Source: DATDCV01 sp036524155
GTDB taxonomy: Bacteria; Verrucomicrobiota; Verrucomicrobiia; Limisphaerales; UBA8199
Assembly (NCBI GenBank): GCA_036524155.1
Contig: DATDCV010000500.1
Coordinates: 1-63,929 of the forward strand
Length of the DNA: 63,929 nt
Reading direction: 5' to 3'
The notes under the pieces were generated by a model. It was not told the origin of the DNA, did no database searches, and saw only the letters and a program-made list of their open reading frames with translations. The translations under genes and the position numbers were made by a program. Positions 44,434-53,408 of the stretch are shown piece by piece; within the stretch, counting starts at the first letter, position 1, and each line of letters opens with the position of its first letter.

Positions 44434-46017
44434 ATGAAAACCAATGAAACCTCAGCTTGTTTGAACCGGCTGTCCTCGTGCGGTTGTTGTCCCCTGAGCC
44501 GGCGGTCGTTTCTTAAGAAAGGCAGCGCTGCGTGCTTGACTACCTTGGGTGCCTGGTCTGGCCCCGCGATGTTCGGCGCCTCCGCTCCGGCGGGCAAGCC
44601 TCGCATCCGGATCGTCTATGTCCTGTTCGCCCCCAGGCAACCGCGCCCCACCTGGCCGCACATCGGCTTCGATTTCGTGCCGGTCATGAACCGTCTCGAG
44701 GCGGAACTGGCCAAACAATGCCCGAAATTCCAGTTCGTGACCGCCATGGCCAGCACGGAACAGGAAGCCGTAAAAATCTTGAAGGAAGACCAGGCAGCCA
44801 ACATTGACGGATACCTGGTCTACCAAATGAACAATTGGCCGCGGGTGGTGCAAACCATCGCCTCCTCCGGCAAGCCGGTGTTGTATGCCGATTTCACCTA
44901 TGCCGGCACCGGCGGGTTCCTGTCCTACAACGCCGCTTTGTTGCGGGTTCCTTCTCCCAACGTGGGCTTTGTTTCCTCCTCTGACCTGCAGGATCTCATC
45001 GAGGCGGTGAAATGCTTTGACCTCATTCGCCAGGGACGGCCGGCTTCCGAGTTTGTCGCGGCCACGGCCCGGGTGCGGCAACAGCGCACCGCCAAAGCTG
45101 GCACACACAAATGGGCCGACGATCCGGTCCGCTGTCTGCCCGCTTCCGAGTGCGTCAGCCGCATGAAAGAGTCGAAGATCCTCGCTCTGCGGGACCAGCA
45201 ATCCGGCCCGGCTACCGCGATCATGGGCATCCCGATTTCCTACGTGCCGTTTGGCGAATTGAACGATCTCGCCCGGACGGCTGATCCCGATGAAGTCCGC
45301 GCCTGGGCAGACCGGTGGGAAAAAGGGGCGCAGCGGGTTGAGGGGGTCACGCGCGAAACGATCGAGAAATCCGCGGCCATGTACCTTGGCCAAAAGGCCC
45401 TGATGAAAAAGCACGGCGCCAACGCCATCACCATCAATTGCCTCGGCGGGTTCTACGGCAACCACCTCAATGCGTATCCCTGCCTGGGCTTTTGCCAGTT
45501 GGTCGACGACGGCTTGGTAGGCGCCTGCGAATGCGATATCCGTTCTACCGCCGCCATGGTGGCCATCACCACCCTGACTCAAGGCCGGCCCGGCTATATT
45601 TCTGACCCGGTGATGGACTCCGCCAAACGCGAAATTATTTACGCCCATTGCGTCGCGCCGACCAAAGTTTTCGGCCCTTCAAGCCGGGCGGTTCCCTATC
45701 AAATACTGACCCATTCGGAGGACCGCCAGGGCGCCTCCCTCCGCTCTCTCCTGCCTGTGGGTTATCTTACCACCACCGTCGAATTCGAGCCGAAACGCAA
45801 AGAAATCATGCTGCACCAGGCCACGGCCGTCGGCAACGATCCCAACGACCGCGCTTGTAGAACCAAACTCCGCGCGCAACCGTTGGGCGATTTCGAAAAG
45901 CTCTTTACCATGTGGGATGTCTGGGGCTGGCACCGGGTCACGTTTTACGGCGACCTCAAGGAACCCATCCACGCGTTGGCGGACACGGTGGGGTGGAAGA
46001 TAGTCCCAGAAACATGA
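44434..46017 (+). CDS. Tat-exported protein resembling L-fucose/L-arabinose isomerase fold
   Basis: The product has about 527 residues from the ATG at 44434 (MKTNETSACLNRL), which gives a twin-arginine signal (SRRSFLKKGSAACLTTLGAW). An upstream ATG at 44383 overlaps the response regulator and is less likely. The core resembles the FucI/AraA-like fold (INCLGGFYGNHLNAYPCLGF, ACECDIRSTAAMVAITTL), where Glu/Asp in a CECDI-like motif and a His bind metal. Exported sugar-isomerase-like proteins are common in Planctomycetes and Verrucomicrobia; activity is not shown. Confidence 0.75.
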   Translation: MKTNETSACLNRLSSCGCCPLSRRSFLKKGSAACLTTLGAWSGPAMFGASAPAGKPRIRIVYVLFAPRQPRPTWPHIGFDFVPVMNRLEAELAKQCPKFQFVTAMASTEQEAVKILKEDQAANIDGYLVYQMNNWPRVVQTIASSGKPVLYADFTYAGTGGFLSYNAALLRVPSPNVGFVSSSDLQDLIEAVKCFDLIRQGRPASEFVAATARVRQQRTAKAGTHKWADDPVRCLPASECVSRMKESKILALRDQQSGPATAIMGIPISYVPFGELNDLARTADPDEVRAWADRWEKGAQRVEGVTRETIEKSAAMYLGQKALMKKHGANAITINCLGGFYGNHLNAYPCLGFCQLVDDGLVGACECDIRSTAAMVAITTLTQGRPGYISDPVMDSAKREIIYAHCVAPTKVFGPSSRAVPYQILTHSEDRQGASLRSLLPVGYLTTTVEFEPKRKEIMLHQATAVGNDPNDRACRTKLRAQPLGDFEKLFTMWDVWGWHRVTFYGDLKEPIHALADTVGWKIVPET

Positions 46018-46154
46018 TCCGATTCTGTGATGGGCCCGGCGCGTTGTGGCCATCGCCCGCGAACAACTGCTACGCCACGCCCGGGCCTTGCCAAAAGTTG
46101 ATTCAGAAGCCCCTTTGAAACCCTCCTGGGATCACACCGAAGGCAACCGTAAGC

Positions 46155-46394
46155 CTAATTGCGTGATACGTCCTCGATCAGACGTGCTTTGTTGGCCGCC
46201 AGGTATTCCTCCATGATTTCGATTCTGCTCATCTGGGCTCTTCTCATCTGCCCCAACTCTTTGAGCATCTTGTAATGAACCAGCATCTTTCCAAGCTCGA
46301 TTATTTGAACATGGACATCCTTGGTTTTCCAGATTTGTCCCTTGGCTAATGCCGGTCGGCTTCGGCCGGCGGTCTTCTTGGTTCGGATACGCAC
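46155..46394 (-). CDS. Small conserved-looking hypothetical protein
   Basis: The 79-residue product begins at a GTG at 46394 (RIRTKKTAGRSRPALAKGQIW); the ORF also reads through from a TTG further upstream. A patterned body (GQIWKTKDVHVQIIELGKML, then VHYKMLKELGQMRRAQMSRI and MEEYLAANKARLIEDV) has alternating strand/helix character. I recall similar short proteins in verrucomicrobial genomes but name no family. It is divergent to the zinc-finger-like ORF at 46481. Confidence 0.6.
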   Translation of the reverse strand: MRIRTKKTAGRSRPALAKGQIWKTKDVHVQIIELGKMLVHYKMLKELGQMRRAQMSRIEIMEEYLAANKARLIEDVSRN

Positions 46395-46480
46395 CAGCCA
46401 GTATAGCCTAACTTTGCAGATCCGCCAAACTACCAAATGGGTTGCTCATCTTCCGCGCCGCGCTTACCCTTGCTCATAGC

Positions 46481-46750
46481 GTGAACGAACCACCCTCAGG
46501 ATCAGATTCCAAGCTTTGCCCGGTTTGCGGGACCAAAATCGCGTTTTCTCTCGCGTTACACATGATGGCCGCCCATTCCCCCGATGCCAAAGCAAGGACC
46601 GCGATGATGTCCGAAGGGACTTTGCCCTACGGCCAGGTGTCGGCTCATCAACAGGCACGGTCAACGCGTCCATCACGTTCGAAAGGGCCACACCACACCC
46701 GCAGAGGCAAGTCGCGACACAGGGGACAGCAGGGAAGAAGAAGACGCTGA
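46481..46750 (+). CDS. Possible small C2H2-like zinc-finger protein
   Basis: The product of about 89 residues starts with GTG at 46481 (VNEPPSGSDS). Residues about 13-36 (CPVCGTKIAFSLALHMMAAH) match Cys-x2-Cys-x10-His-x4-His, a zinc-finger-like pattern. The remainder is basic and Gly/Arg-rich (HTRRGKSRHRGQQGRRRR) and may be a nucleic-acid-binding tail or accidental. The start and the reality of the tail are uncertain. Confidence 0.4.
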   Translation: MNEPPSGSDSKLCPVCGTKIAFSLALHMMAAHSPDAKARTAMMSEGTLPYGQVSAHQQARSTRPSRSKGPHHTRRGKSRHRGQQGRRRR

Positions 46751-46959
46751 AGTTGTTGGATTCTGACTCCATCTCTCGCCGTTGCCACCTCATTCGCCTC
46801 GCCGGCAGGCCACAGGCGGCAGTGGCTGAATACAAAAGGGCGGAGGAGCCCAATCCTCCGCCGGATCAAATCACTTCCGATCCTGAAATCAGCAACATTT
46901 TCGAGGCCCGGTCACAACGCCCGTGCCGGGCGATCCGCTCCCTTCGTTTTGAGGTGAAC

Positions 46960-49170
46960 TCACCTGCACCTCACTAACACTCGCAGGCGCTTGGCGGTGT
47001 AGGAACCCGCATTGCCCGCAAAGGTCCAGTCGGGGTTGCCCTGCGGTTGGTTGCCGATCCCCAGATCGGCCCGGCTCCCCTCGCGCCAATGGTTTAGCGC
47101 AAACAGGGTCTGTCTGGCGTCGTGGTTATGGACCTGCATCGAGCCATAGCCATCGGCGGGCTCCGCCGGTTCATCGCCGAAATCGTAAACTTGGGCCGAG
47201 GCATTCGGAACGTTGCCGGCATTGCCGGGGCCATAGTTGTTTGGCCAGAACTCGATGTTCCCTCCCGCCAGGCCGGTGCCGCTCACAATGCCTTTGACGT
47301 TGGAATACACGATCAGGTTGGCTACCGCCTGCTGGAAATGACCGCCAGACTGGAGAGTGGGTACCCCAATCTTCTCCAGGCTATCCGTGAAAGCATCCAT
47401 GGAAACATACAAATACCGGGTGTCACCGTCCGTGCCCAGAAGTTCGAGGAAATAGGCGATGCGATCGAATTTGCGGGTCACTCCGGAATGGTCATCCACG
47501 TCGTAGTTGACGCCGGATCCGAGTTTGTTCAGGTCGAGGTCATAGACCAGTTGGTAGTCCCTGGCTTCCGGCACCTTCAGGACAAGCAGATCCCGCTTAG
47601 GGACGGCTCCAGCCCGGAAAGCGCCGGCGGGCAGGCCCGCGGAATTAATCAGGTTGGGCTCGGCCAGCATGCTCCAGGCGAAACGCATCGCCACCGGGCG
47701 CTTTACCTCGGGGGCGGAAAGCACAACGGCGGCGCCTTCGATGCGCGCCTCGGCTTTCACAAAACCGCCCTCGTCCGCGTCGATGATCTCAAACCAGTTC
47801 AACGGCTGGCCGTCGCGGCTGGCCAGGCCCCCTGCGACCTGGTCGAATGTCAACCGGAGTTTGTCACCCTCGAGTTTCATCGACTGAAAAACCGGACCGG
47901 AACAAACGGCTTCCTGGCGGCGATAGGTTCTGGCCAGCGCCAGCAACGCCAGGCGCCGGCCCACTTCCTGTTTGTTGGTCGGATGGATATCTTTGAGATT
48001 GCCGATGTCGTTGATCACGGCCATCCCCGCGTTGGGAATAGTGGTCGCCGCGGCCACCTGCGCCTCCCAAAGCTCGGGGACGCGTTCAACATTGCCGCCG
48101 TAATCGAACGGGGCGATTTGGACAAAATAAAACGGGAAGTCGCCCTGCCCCCAGACGCGGCGCCAGCCGCCCACCAAGGCCTTCATCCGTTCGCAATAGA
48201 GCATGCCTTCGCCCAGGTTGGACTCACCCTGGTACCAGATCGCCCCGCGCAGTGCAAAGGGACAAAGAGGATGGATCATGCCGTTGTACAGGGCCGTGGC
48301 GTTCTGCAGATCATGCGGCGGCAGCAGTTCCGCCGGGTAGGTGGGCATCTGAGGCACCAGCGCACGATCCGCCATGGCTTTGCGGGCGGCCGCGAGCCAT
48401 TGCTCGGTGTCGCCGATAACCTGATCCAGGCGCTGCCGGTGGGGTGCGGCGCGGGGATCGCCAAGTTGCACCAAATCGTAATCGCGTTTAAGTGCCGGCA
48501 CGGCGGCAAATCCTTCCGGCGGTGTCCAGGATTCGATTCGCGTTCCACCCCAGGTCGCATCGATCAGCCCAACTGTCACGCCGAGCTGTTTATGCAGCTC
48601 GCGCCCAAAGAAGTAACCCGCCGCCGAAAACCCGCTCCACCCGCTTTCGGCAATCGTTTGTGGCGTGCAGACTTTCCAGCTCCCTTCGATGTCGTTTTGC
48701 GGCTGCGGCGTCCAACGGTTCGGAACCAGCAAAAGCCGAATTTCGGGGTAATTGGCTTCGGCGATTTCCTGCCGCCCGTTCTGCACCGCCCCGATGCCCA
48801 TTTCCATGTTCGATTGGCCCGAGCATAGCCAGACCTCGCCCACCATCACGTCTTCGCACTGAACTGCGTTCGATCCCGTGACCGTCAGCTTCAATGGTCC
48901 GGCGGCTTTCATCGCCGGCAGAACCACCTTCCACTCGCCTCGCTCATTTGCCTGGGCCTGTCTGGCTGCATCGGCCAGCCGCACGGTTACGTTCTCGCCG
49001 GGCTGCGCCCACCCCCAGATCGTAAGCGGCGTGTCCCTCTGGAGCACCATGTGGCTGGAGAAAACCCGCGGAAGCCGCACCTCGGCTTGGGCAGCCTGCT
49101 GGACCATGCCGCCAAGGGTCACGCAAGTCAGGATACAACCGATCCCGCGAGCCAATTTTTTGCCATGCAT
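46960..49170 (-). CDS. Sialate O-acetylesterase (SASA/DUF303) with extra C-terminal domain
   Basis: The 736-residue product from the ATG at 49170 has a signal peptide (ARGIGCILTCVTLGG); an ATG at 49209 would add 13 residues. The catalytic motifs are SGQSNM near residue 117 (nucleophile Ser) and IWYQGESN near 310, as in SASA-type esterases that remove acetyl groups from sialic acids or other glycans. After about residue 535 comes an additional beta-rich domain (DYQLVYDLDLNKLGSGVNYD to the end) not part of the esterase core. It belongs to the polysaccharide-processing theme. Confidence 0.87.
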   Translation of the reverse strand: MHGKKLARGIGCILTCVTLGGMVQQAAQAEVRLPRVFSSHMVLQRDTPLTIWGWAQPGENVTVRLADAARQAQANERGEWKVVLPAMKAAGPLKLTVTGSNAVQCEDVMVGEVWLCSGQSNMEMGIGAVQNGRQEIAEANYPEIRLLLVPNRWTPQPQNDIEGSWKVCTPQTIAESGWSGFSAAGYFFGRELHKQLGVTVGLIDATWGGTRIESWTPPEGFAAVPALKRDYDLVQLGDPRAAPHRQRLDQVIGDTEQWLAAARKAMADRALVPQMPTYPAELLPPHDLQNATALYNGMIHPLCPFALRGAIWYQGESNLGEGMLYCERMKALVGGWRRVWGQGDFPFYFVQIAPFDYGGNVERVPELWEAQVAAATTIPNAGMAVINDIGNLKDIHPTNKQEVGRRLALLALARTYRRQEAVCSGPVFQSMKLEGDKLRLTFDQVAGGLASRDGQPLNWFEIIDADEGGFVKAEARIEGAAVVLSAPEVKRPVAMRFAWSMLAEPNLINSAGLPAGAFRAGAVPKRDLLVLKVPEARDYQLVYDLDLNKLGSGVNYDVDDHSGVTRKFDRIAYFLELLGTDGDTRYLYVSMDAFTDSLEKIGVPTLQSGGHFQQAVANLIVYSNVKGIVSGTGLAGGNIEFWPNNYGPGNAGNVPNASAQVYDFGDEPAEPADGYGSMQVHNHDARQTLFALNHWREGSRADLGIGNQPQGNPDWTFAGNAGSYTAKRLRVLVRCR

Positions 49171-49253
49171 AAACTTCGTCGTCCCCACGCCCGTGGTTTT
49201 AGCCACCATGCCGGAGGATAACCCGCAAAGTCAAGGAGGTGTCGGTTCATGCC

Positions 49254-49358
49254 GTATCGCCTCAGCCTTGGGTCGGAGCGCCGAGTTGCACTCGGCTTAA
49301 GCGCGCCGACGGCCGCGTGTAAGCCGAGTACAACTCGGCGCTCCGACCCAAGACTGAG
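49254..49358. mobile_element. Hairpin element copy F, embedded in the insertion sequence end
   Basis: The arms are gtatcgcctcagccttgggt and gctccgacccaagactgag. Unlike the other copies, the inner region is reversed (cgcgccgacggccgcgtgta) so that both inner stems carry the gccgagt form. It ends directly in the relic's subterminal motif instead of the usual gcgatac tip. Confidence 0.8.
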
Positions 49359-49540
49359 AAGGTGTGAAAAAATTGACTAGCTTGGCACGCGGGGGATTGA
49401 AAACTTGTATCCTCGGGTGACGCCGAGTTGAATTTTTCAGCGCCGCGCCCCAGGTGTTACGTCGCGCCCAGCCATCGTCGAACTGCCCTGAGTGCTCAGT
49501 CCGCTTCTTTTTTGCGGTTTTTCATGATCGCCTGCGTTTT

Positions 49541-49850
49541 TTAGGCGGTGCTGGCCATTCGCCGCGCTCGCCAGACCAGCCGAATCCACTGCTGGATGTT
49601 ATAGGTCAGACAAACCCACAAGGTCTCCAGCTTCACCTTCAACAAGCCCCCAGATCCCCCGCGCCGGATGGTCCTCTTCGATCAAGCGCTCCGTATCCAC
49701 CGGCCTCATCATCATCTGGCGGCGATCCACCGGCTTAATCCGTGCTCTGGGGGCCGGCACTTGGCCCGCCGCTTTGGGCGGTGGGGCCGGCGTGGCTTCC
49801 AATCCCGGTAGCAGTTTGTTGCTCTCACTCATGAGAACTCCTTTCGGCAC
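49541..49850 (-). pseudogene. Transposase remnant with internal deletion and frameshift
   Basis: The N-terminal part (49599-49850) reads as a DDE transposase start (PVDRRQMMMRPVDTERLIEE, then DHPARGIWGLV), similar in style to IS1182/IS5-type enzymes. After GIWGLV the frame diverges, and the remaining sequence in another frame encodes a typical transposase C-terminus (KLETLWVCLTYNIQQWIRLV, stop at 49541). The catalytic middle is missing, so no active enzyme is made. The family assignment is tentative. Confidence 0.8.
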
Positions 49851-50025
49851 GGCGACTCCGGCGGGTGCGCCGTATCTCGAAGCTATCCCGGTCTTTGATA
49901 ATCCACTCCAGAGGCTCGCCCTTTTCCAGCTCCAGGGCCGCAGCCAGTGGAGCCGGGCAGATCAAATAAAACTGGCGGTTTTTGCCGCCCCGCTGGATGA
50001 CTTGCAGTTTCGAAAGGTAGGCCAT
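49825..50025 (-). CDS. Small AbrB/SpoVT-like protein linked to the insertion sequence
   Basis: The 66-residue product (MAYLSKLQVIQRGGKNRQFY, then LICPAPLAAALELEKGEPLE and WIIKDRDSFEIRR) has the pattern of a swapped-hairpin AbrB-type DNA-binding domain: a strand, a PxxLAxALxLxKGxxxEW turn, and a final strand. It overlaps the transposase remnant by 26 bases. Such proteins can repress their own promoter; the perfect palindrome just upstream is the likely operator. Confidence 0.7.
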   Translation of the reverse strand: MAYLSKLQVIQRGGKNRQFYLICPAPLAAALELEKGEPLEWIIKDRDSFEIRRTRRSRRAERSSHE

Positions 50026-50031
50026 GGGATA

Positions 50032-50059
50032 AACTAGCTATATAGCTAGTTCCTGTCAA
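50032..50059 (-). promoter_or_regulatory. Promoter with 20-bp perfect palindromic operator for the AbrB-like gene
   Basis: On the minus strand a -35 box ttgaca (50054-50059) is followed by the perfect palindrome aactagctatatagctagtt (50032-50051), which covers the spacer and the expected -10 area. The start codon at 50025 lies only a few bases beyond, so the transcript may have almost no leader. The palindrome is a candidate autorepressor site. Confidence 0.6.
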
Positions 50060-50118
50060 TAAAATAATGAAATAATTTCTTCACACCTCCTGAGCGGATA
50101 CGCCATACAATACGGGCT

Positions 50119-50877
50119 ATGCAAACGGAGCCTCTCTCTAAACATCAGTTTGAAACCGCGACCAACTGCCGTCGCCGCCACGCCGGGTTTGCCCTCATCG
50201 AACTCGTGGTGGTCGTTCTGACTCTCCTGTTGCTCATCTTGGCTGTGGCGCCGGCCTTGAGCCACTCGAGGGGCCCCTCACAACGGATGGTGTGCTTGAA
50301 TAATCTGCGGCAGTTGATGCAGGCAACCGGCATGTATGCGCTGGATAACCGGGACTTCCTACCCTACCCGAACTGGGGCAATAGCACGGTGGGCTGGCTT
50401 TATCGGCCGGTAACCGGCCAGCCCCCTTCCAGCAGCGACCCGGCGTCGGGGGGCGGCTTGCTGTGGCCGTTCGTGAAAAAAACGTCTGCATACCGCTGTC
50501 CACTAGATACGCCGGCGGATCCGTATTGGGTCCAACGTGCCAACAAGCTCTCGACCTATGTCATGAACGGAGCCGTTTGCGGCTACGGCATGCTCATCCA
50601 GACCAGTCACCGCCTTAACCAGTTTAAACCGGAAGCTTATTGCCTCTGGGAGCCGGACGAAGACCTTGGCTCGCCTCCCATCGGGGCCTTTGCGTATAAC
50701 GACGCCTCTTCGTTCCCGGACCGCAGTGAAGGGCCTGGACGCCGCCATGCGGGCGGAACTGCGATCGGCACATTCGGAGGCAACGCCGCTTTTCCATCCA
50801 TCGGTTTCTTCACCGGGCAACAAACCGGCGGGCCGAACCTGGTCTGGTGTAATCCAGGATCGTCGAACGGGCACTGA
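50119..50877 (+). CDS. Prepilin-like protein (type IV pilin N-terminal methylation motif)
   Basis: The 252-residue product has the prepilin cleavage and helix motif GFALIELVVVVLTLLLLILA after a basic leader, with the conserved Glu at position 5 after cleavage. The rest is a beta-rich head region with SQRMVCLNNLRQLMQATGMY, typical of the many H-x9-DG-like pseudopilins in Planctomycetes and Verrucomicrobia. It may be secreted or assembled by a type II-like system; a GspF-like platform gene lies 25 kb away. The gene begins 18 bases beyond the insertion sequence relic. Confidence 0.82.
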   Translation: MQTEPLSKHQFETATNCRRRHAGFALIELVVVVLTLLLLILAVAPALSHSRGPSQRMVCLNNLRQLMQATGMYALDNRDFLPYPNWGNSTVGWLYRPVTGQPPSSSDPASGGGLLWPFVKKTSAYRCPLDTPADPYWVQRANKLSTYVMNGAVCGYGMLIQTSHRLNQFKPEAYCLWEPDEDLGSPPIGAFAYNDASSFPDRSEGPGRRHAGGTAIGTFGGNAAFPSIGFFTGQQTGGPNLVWCNPGSSNGH

Positions 50878-51032
50878 GTCACCGACACTGTCCCGCCGCA
50901 GGCCACACGACGACCGTCACGACCGGATCCAACCGCCGGCCCAGCCGACTCTGCTTCCCTCCACGAAGCGAGTTCGAGATAAAGTGATCGGGACCAACGC
51001 CGCGCGGCTGCAGCCATTGTCGGCAGTGTCGC

Positions 51033-52934
51033 CTACGGCACCCCGACCACGCGGTAGAGCCGCGGCGGCTGGCCCGTCGTCGCGGTATCGAAATAGAACT
51101 CGGAGGTGTTGGTGAGGATTACCGTCGCCAGGGTCACCCACGCGTCTATCGGACCGAGTTGATTTATGTAATCCACGCGCACGGAGCTGCCGATGGCGCC
51201 GGTCAACCGAATGGCCGTAGCGAAGGTGAGGTCCAGCGCCGGTTGCGGCGTGTTTGTCTGCGAGACGCGGTAAAACCGTTGCCCCGGGAGGGGCTGCGAA
51301 AGATCAAAGCAGAATTGCGACTCGCTGCCCAGGCTCACGTCCGCGAGTGAAGACCATTCGGGAGCAGCGAGGTTATCCGCAAACTCAGCGTGGAAAGAGC
51401 TGCCGGAAGCGCCGGTCAACCGCACAGCGGGGACGACTCTCCTCTCTGTTGGAGCGATAACACTCAAGATCGCCGGAGCGCTGGTCAGCGCCAATCCCAT
51501 GTTCGTGACCATGACAGTGTAAGCCCCGGCCTGGGCGGGTTGAACGTCGGTCAGTTCCAGAACGGCATTAGTCTCGCCGGCCAGCGCGTTGGTCCCGTCC
51601 CGGTACCATTGGCAGGCGAGCCCCGGCGCGGCACTGGATGCCTGCACCTGCAATCGGGTTGTGCTGCCGATCTCGGCGGTCTGGGTCAAGGGCGGGACCT
51701 TTATGGAAAGGCACTCCAGACTGAAGACCACGCCACACCCATTGCCGGAATAAGGTCTGTAAGTGCCGCCGCCAGCCGTCGTCCCGTAAAGTGTGGTGGC
51801 CGCCAGCAGCAGCGCCCCGTCCGGATTCGCCCCGTCGCCTCCGGTGAAGTTCTTGAGCACTGCGTAGCCGGAGCCGTCCGTGTTCACCTTGAAGACCACA
51901 CCATTAACGGAAGTACTGCGTTCCCCCGAGCTCGTCGTCCCATAAAGCGTCGTGCCCCCCGCCAATACCAGTCCCGCTAGCGGGCTCCGGCCATCGCTCC
52001 AGAAGCACTTGAGACCCGTGTAGCCCGACCCGTCCGTGTTCACCTTGAAGACCGTGCCATCACCACCACAACCGGTTTCCGTCGTCCCATAGAGCGCGCT
52101 GCCCCCGGCTAAGACCAGGTCTCCGTAAACGTTCCCGTCCGGATAAATGATGACCTTGTAGCCCGAGCCGTCCGTGTTCACCCTGAAGATCACCCCTCGA
52201 CCATACTCGTTGGGAGGGTAAAACCCATTACCGCCCAGGACCGTGCCCCCGTAGAACGTGCTGCCACCGAGGACCAGGCCGCCAGCCGGCCCAGCCCCAT
52301 CGGTGCCCTCGAAATACTTGAGCACCGTGTACCCCGAGCCGTCCGCGTTCACCTTAAAGATGACTCCACAGCCCGCGTACGTAGGGGTCACAAGATGGCC
52401 GCCATAGTACGTCACGCCATAGAGCGTGCTGTCCACCAGGACCAGGGTCCCTCCCGGTTTCATGCCGTCGGTGCCCGTGAAGTTCTTAAGCACCGTGTAG
52501 CCCGATCCATCTGTGTTCACCTTGAAGACCACACCGTTACCCGAATCATAACGTGCCGGGTCATACGAGCTGCCTCCCCCTGTCGTCGTTCCATAAAGCG
52601 TGCTGCCCGCCAGGAGCAGGCGCCCGACCGGCCCGGCCCCGTCGCTGCCGGCGAAACTCTTTAACACGCTGTAGCCCGATCCATCCGTGTTGATCTTGAA
52701 AACCACGCCTAAACCCGGATTGGTTCCATTCGTGGCGTTATACGAAGCACCGCCCCCGGCCGCCGTCCCATAAAGCGTGCTGCCCGCCTGGACCAGGCCT
52801 GCAACCGGTCGCATGCCATCAGTGCCGGCGAAGTATTTCAGTACGCGGTAGCTTTGAGCCGATGCAACTGTGGTCAGCGCAAACGCGCAGGTTACGCTCA
52901 GCGGAAAGAATTTCAGGTGGCGGGAGTGGTGCAT
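51033..52934 (-). CDS. Secreted protein with Gloeo/Verruco-type repeats and an Ig-like domain
   Basis: The 633-residue product has a signal peptide (FPLSVTCAFALTTVASA) and about eight to nine near-identical repeats of roughly 47 residues, such as VLKSFAGSDGAGPVGRLLLA, then GSTLYGTTTGGG and GNGVVFKVNTDGSGY. This is the TIGR03803-type Gloeo_Verruco repeat, which probably folds as a beta-propeller. After residue about 420 comes an Ig-like domain (IKVPPLTQTAEIGSTTRLQV). The repeats are highly similar, suggesting recent duplication. A binding or surface role is likely. Confidence 0.85.
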   Translation of the reverse strand: MHHSRHLKFFPLSVTCAFALTTVASAQSYRVLKYFAGTDGMRPVAGLVQAGSTLYGTAAGGGASYNATNGTNPGLGVVFKINTDGSGYSVLKSFAGSDGAGPVGRLLLAGSTLYGTTTGGGSSYDPARYDSGNGVVFKVNTDGSGYTVLKNFTGTDGMKPGGTLVLVDSTLYGVTYYGGHLVTPTYAGCGVIFKVNADGSGYTVLKYFEGTDGAGPAGGLVLGGSTFYGGTVLGGNGFYPPNEYGRGVIFRVNTDGSGYKVIIYPDGNVYGDLVLAGGSALYGTTETGCGGDGTVFKVNTDGSGYTGLKCFWSDGRSPLAGLVLAGGTTLYGTTSSGERSTSVNGVVFKVNTDGSGYAVLKNFTGGDGANPDGALLLAATTLYGTTAGGGTYRPYSGNGCGVVFSLECLSIKVPPLTQTAEIGSTTRLQVQASSAAPGLACQWYRDGTNALAGETNAVLELTDVQPAQAGAYTVMVTNMGLALTSAPAILSVIAPTERRVVPAVRLTGASGSSFHAEFADNLAAPEWSSLADVSLGSESQFCFDLSQPLPGQRFYRVSQTNTPQPALDLTFATAIRLTGAIGSSVRVDYINQLGPIDAWVTLATVILTNTSEFYFDTATTGQPPRLYRVVGVP

Positions 52935-53408
52935 AGGGGCTGGAAAGGCTGCGGTTCACCTCCGGGAAACGGCCGGAGCGCGGTTTTGGACCTCAGTGCG
53001 GTGAGCCCGGGCAACCATTCACATTGCTCAAGCCAGACTGGAAACTGGCGGTTCATCGCGGTTTTCTGAGCCGTGTCCCGCACGCCGGCTGTCGGCTGCA
53101 TGAAGCGGGTCAGCGGCTCGTGCGGGTATTCCCAATTAGGACCCCGCAGTAGCAAAAAGGCAAGTCGTATTGGGAGTCGAAATAGCAGAGCCTGGCGAAG
53201 ACTACCGGCGCTCGCGCCCGCTGCATAATGCTTATGCATTGATAACAGTCGCGCGTTAGCTACGCTCCTTTTCCTAATGAAGTTCTTATCCGGAAGGCGC
53301 TTGCTCAGAAGGGCGTTCGAGCGCGGGCTGGCGAATGCTAAACTGGAGGAAGTTACGCCCGGTGCCCAAGGGTGCCGGCTCTTTCGCACCCAATTGGCCC
53401 GCCCGGGC
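52935..53408. other. Intergenic region, no gene seen
   Basis: Between the divergently oriented repeat protein and metalloprotease genes, no supported coding sequence is found. A small A/T-rich imperfect palindrome (tgcataatgcttatgca) lies at 53222-53238. The reading frame from 53277 continues into the metalloprotease but the first good start with a lipoprotein signal is at 53409. Confidence 0.55.

Larger units (their letters stand above)
49254..50101 (-). mobile_element. Insertion sequence relic with deleted transposase and a linked AbrB-like gene
   Basis: The relic is about 848 bp. Both tips read gtatcNNctcag (left gtatcgcctcag at 49254; right, read on the minus strand from 50101, gtatccgctcag), followed by subterminal motifs aaggtgtgaaaaaattg at 49359-49375 and gaggtgtgaagaaatta near 50075-50090. 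A copy of the hairpin (49254-49358) is embedded in its left end. Inside lie a small AbrB-like gene and a transposase with an internal deletion. No target duplication is detectable. Confidence 0.8.
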
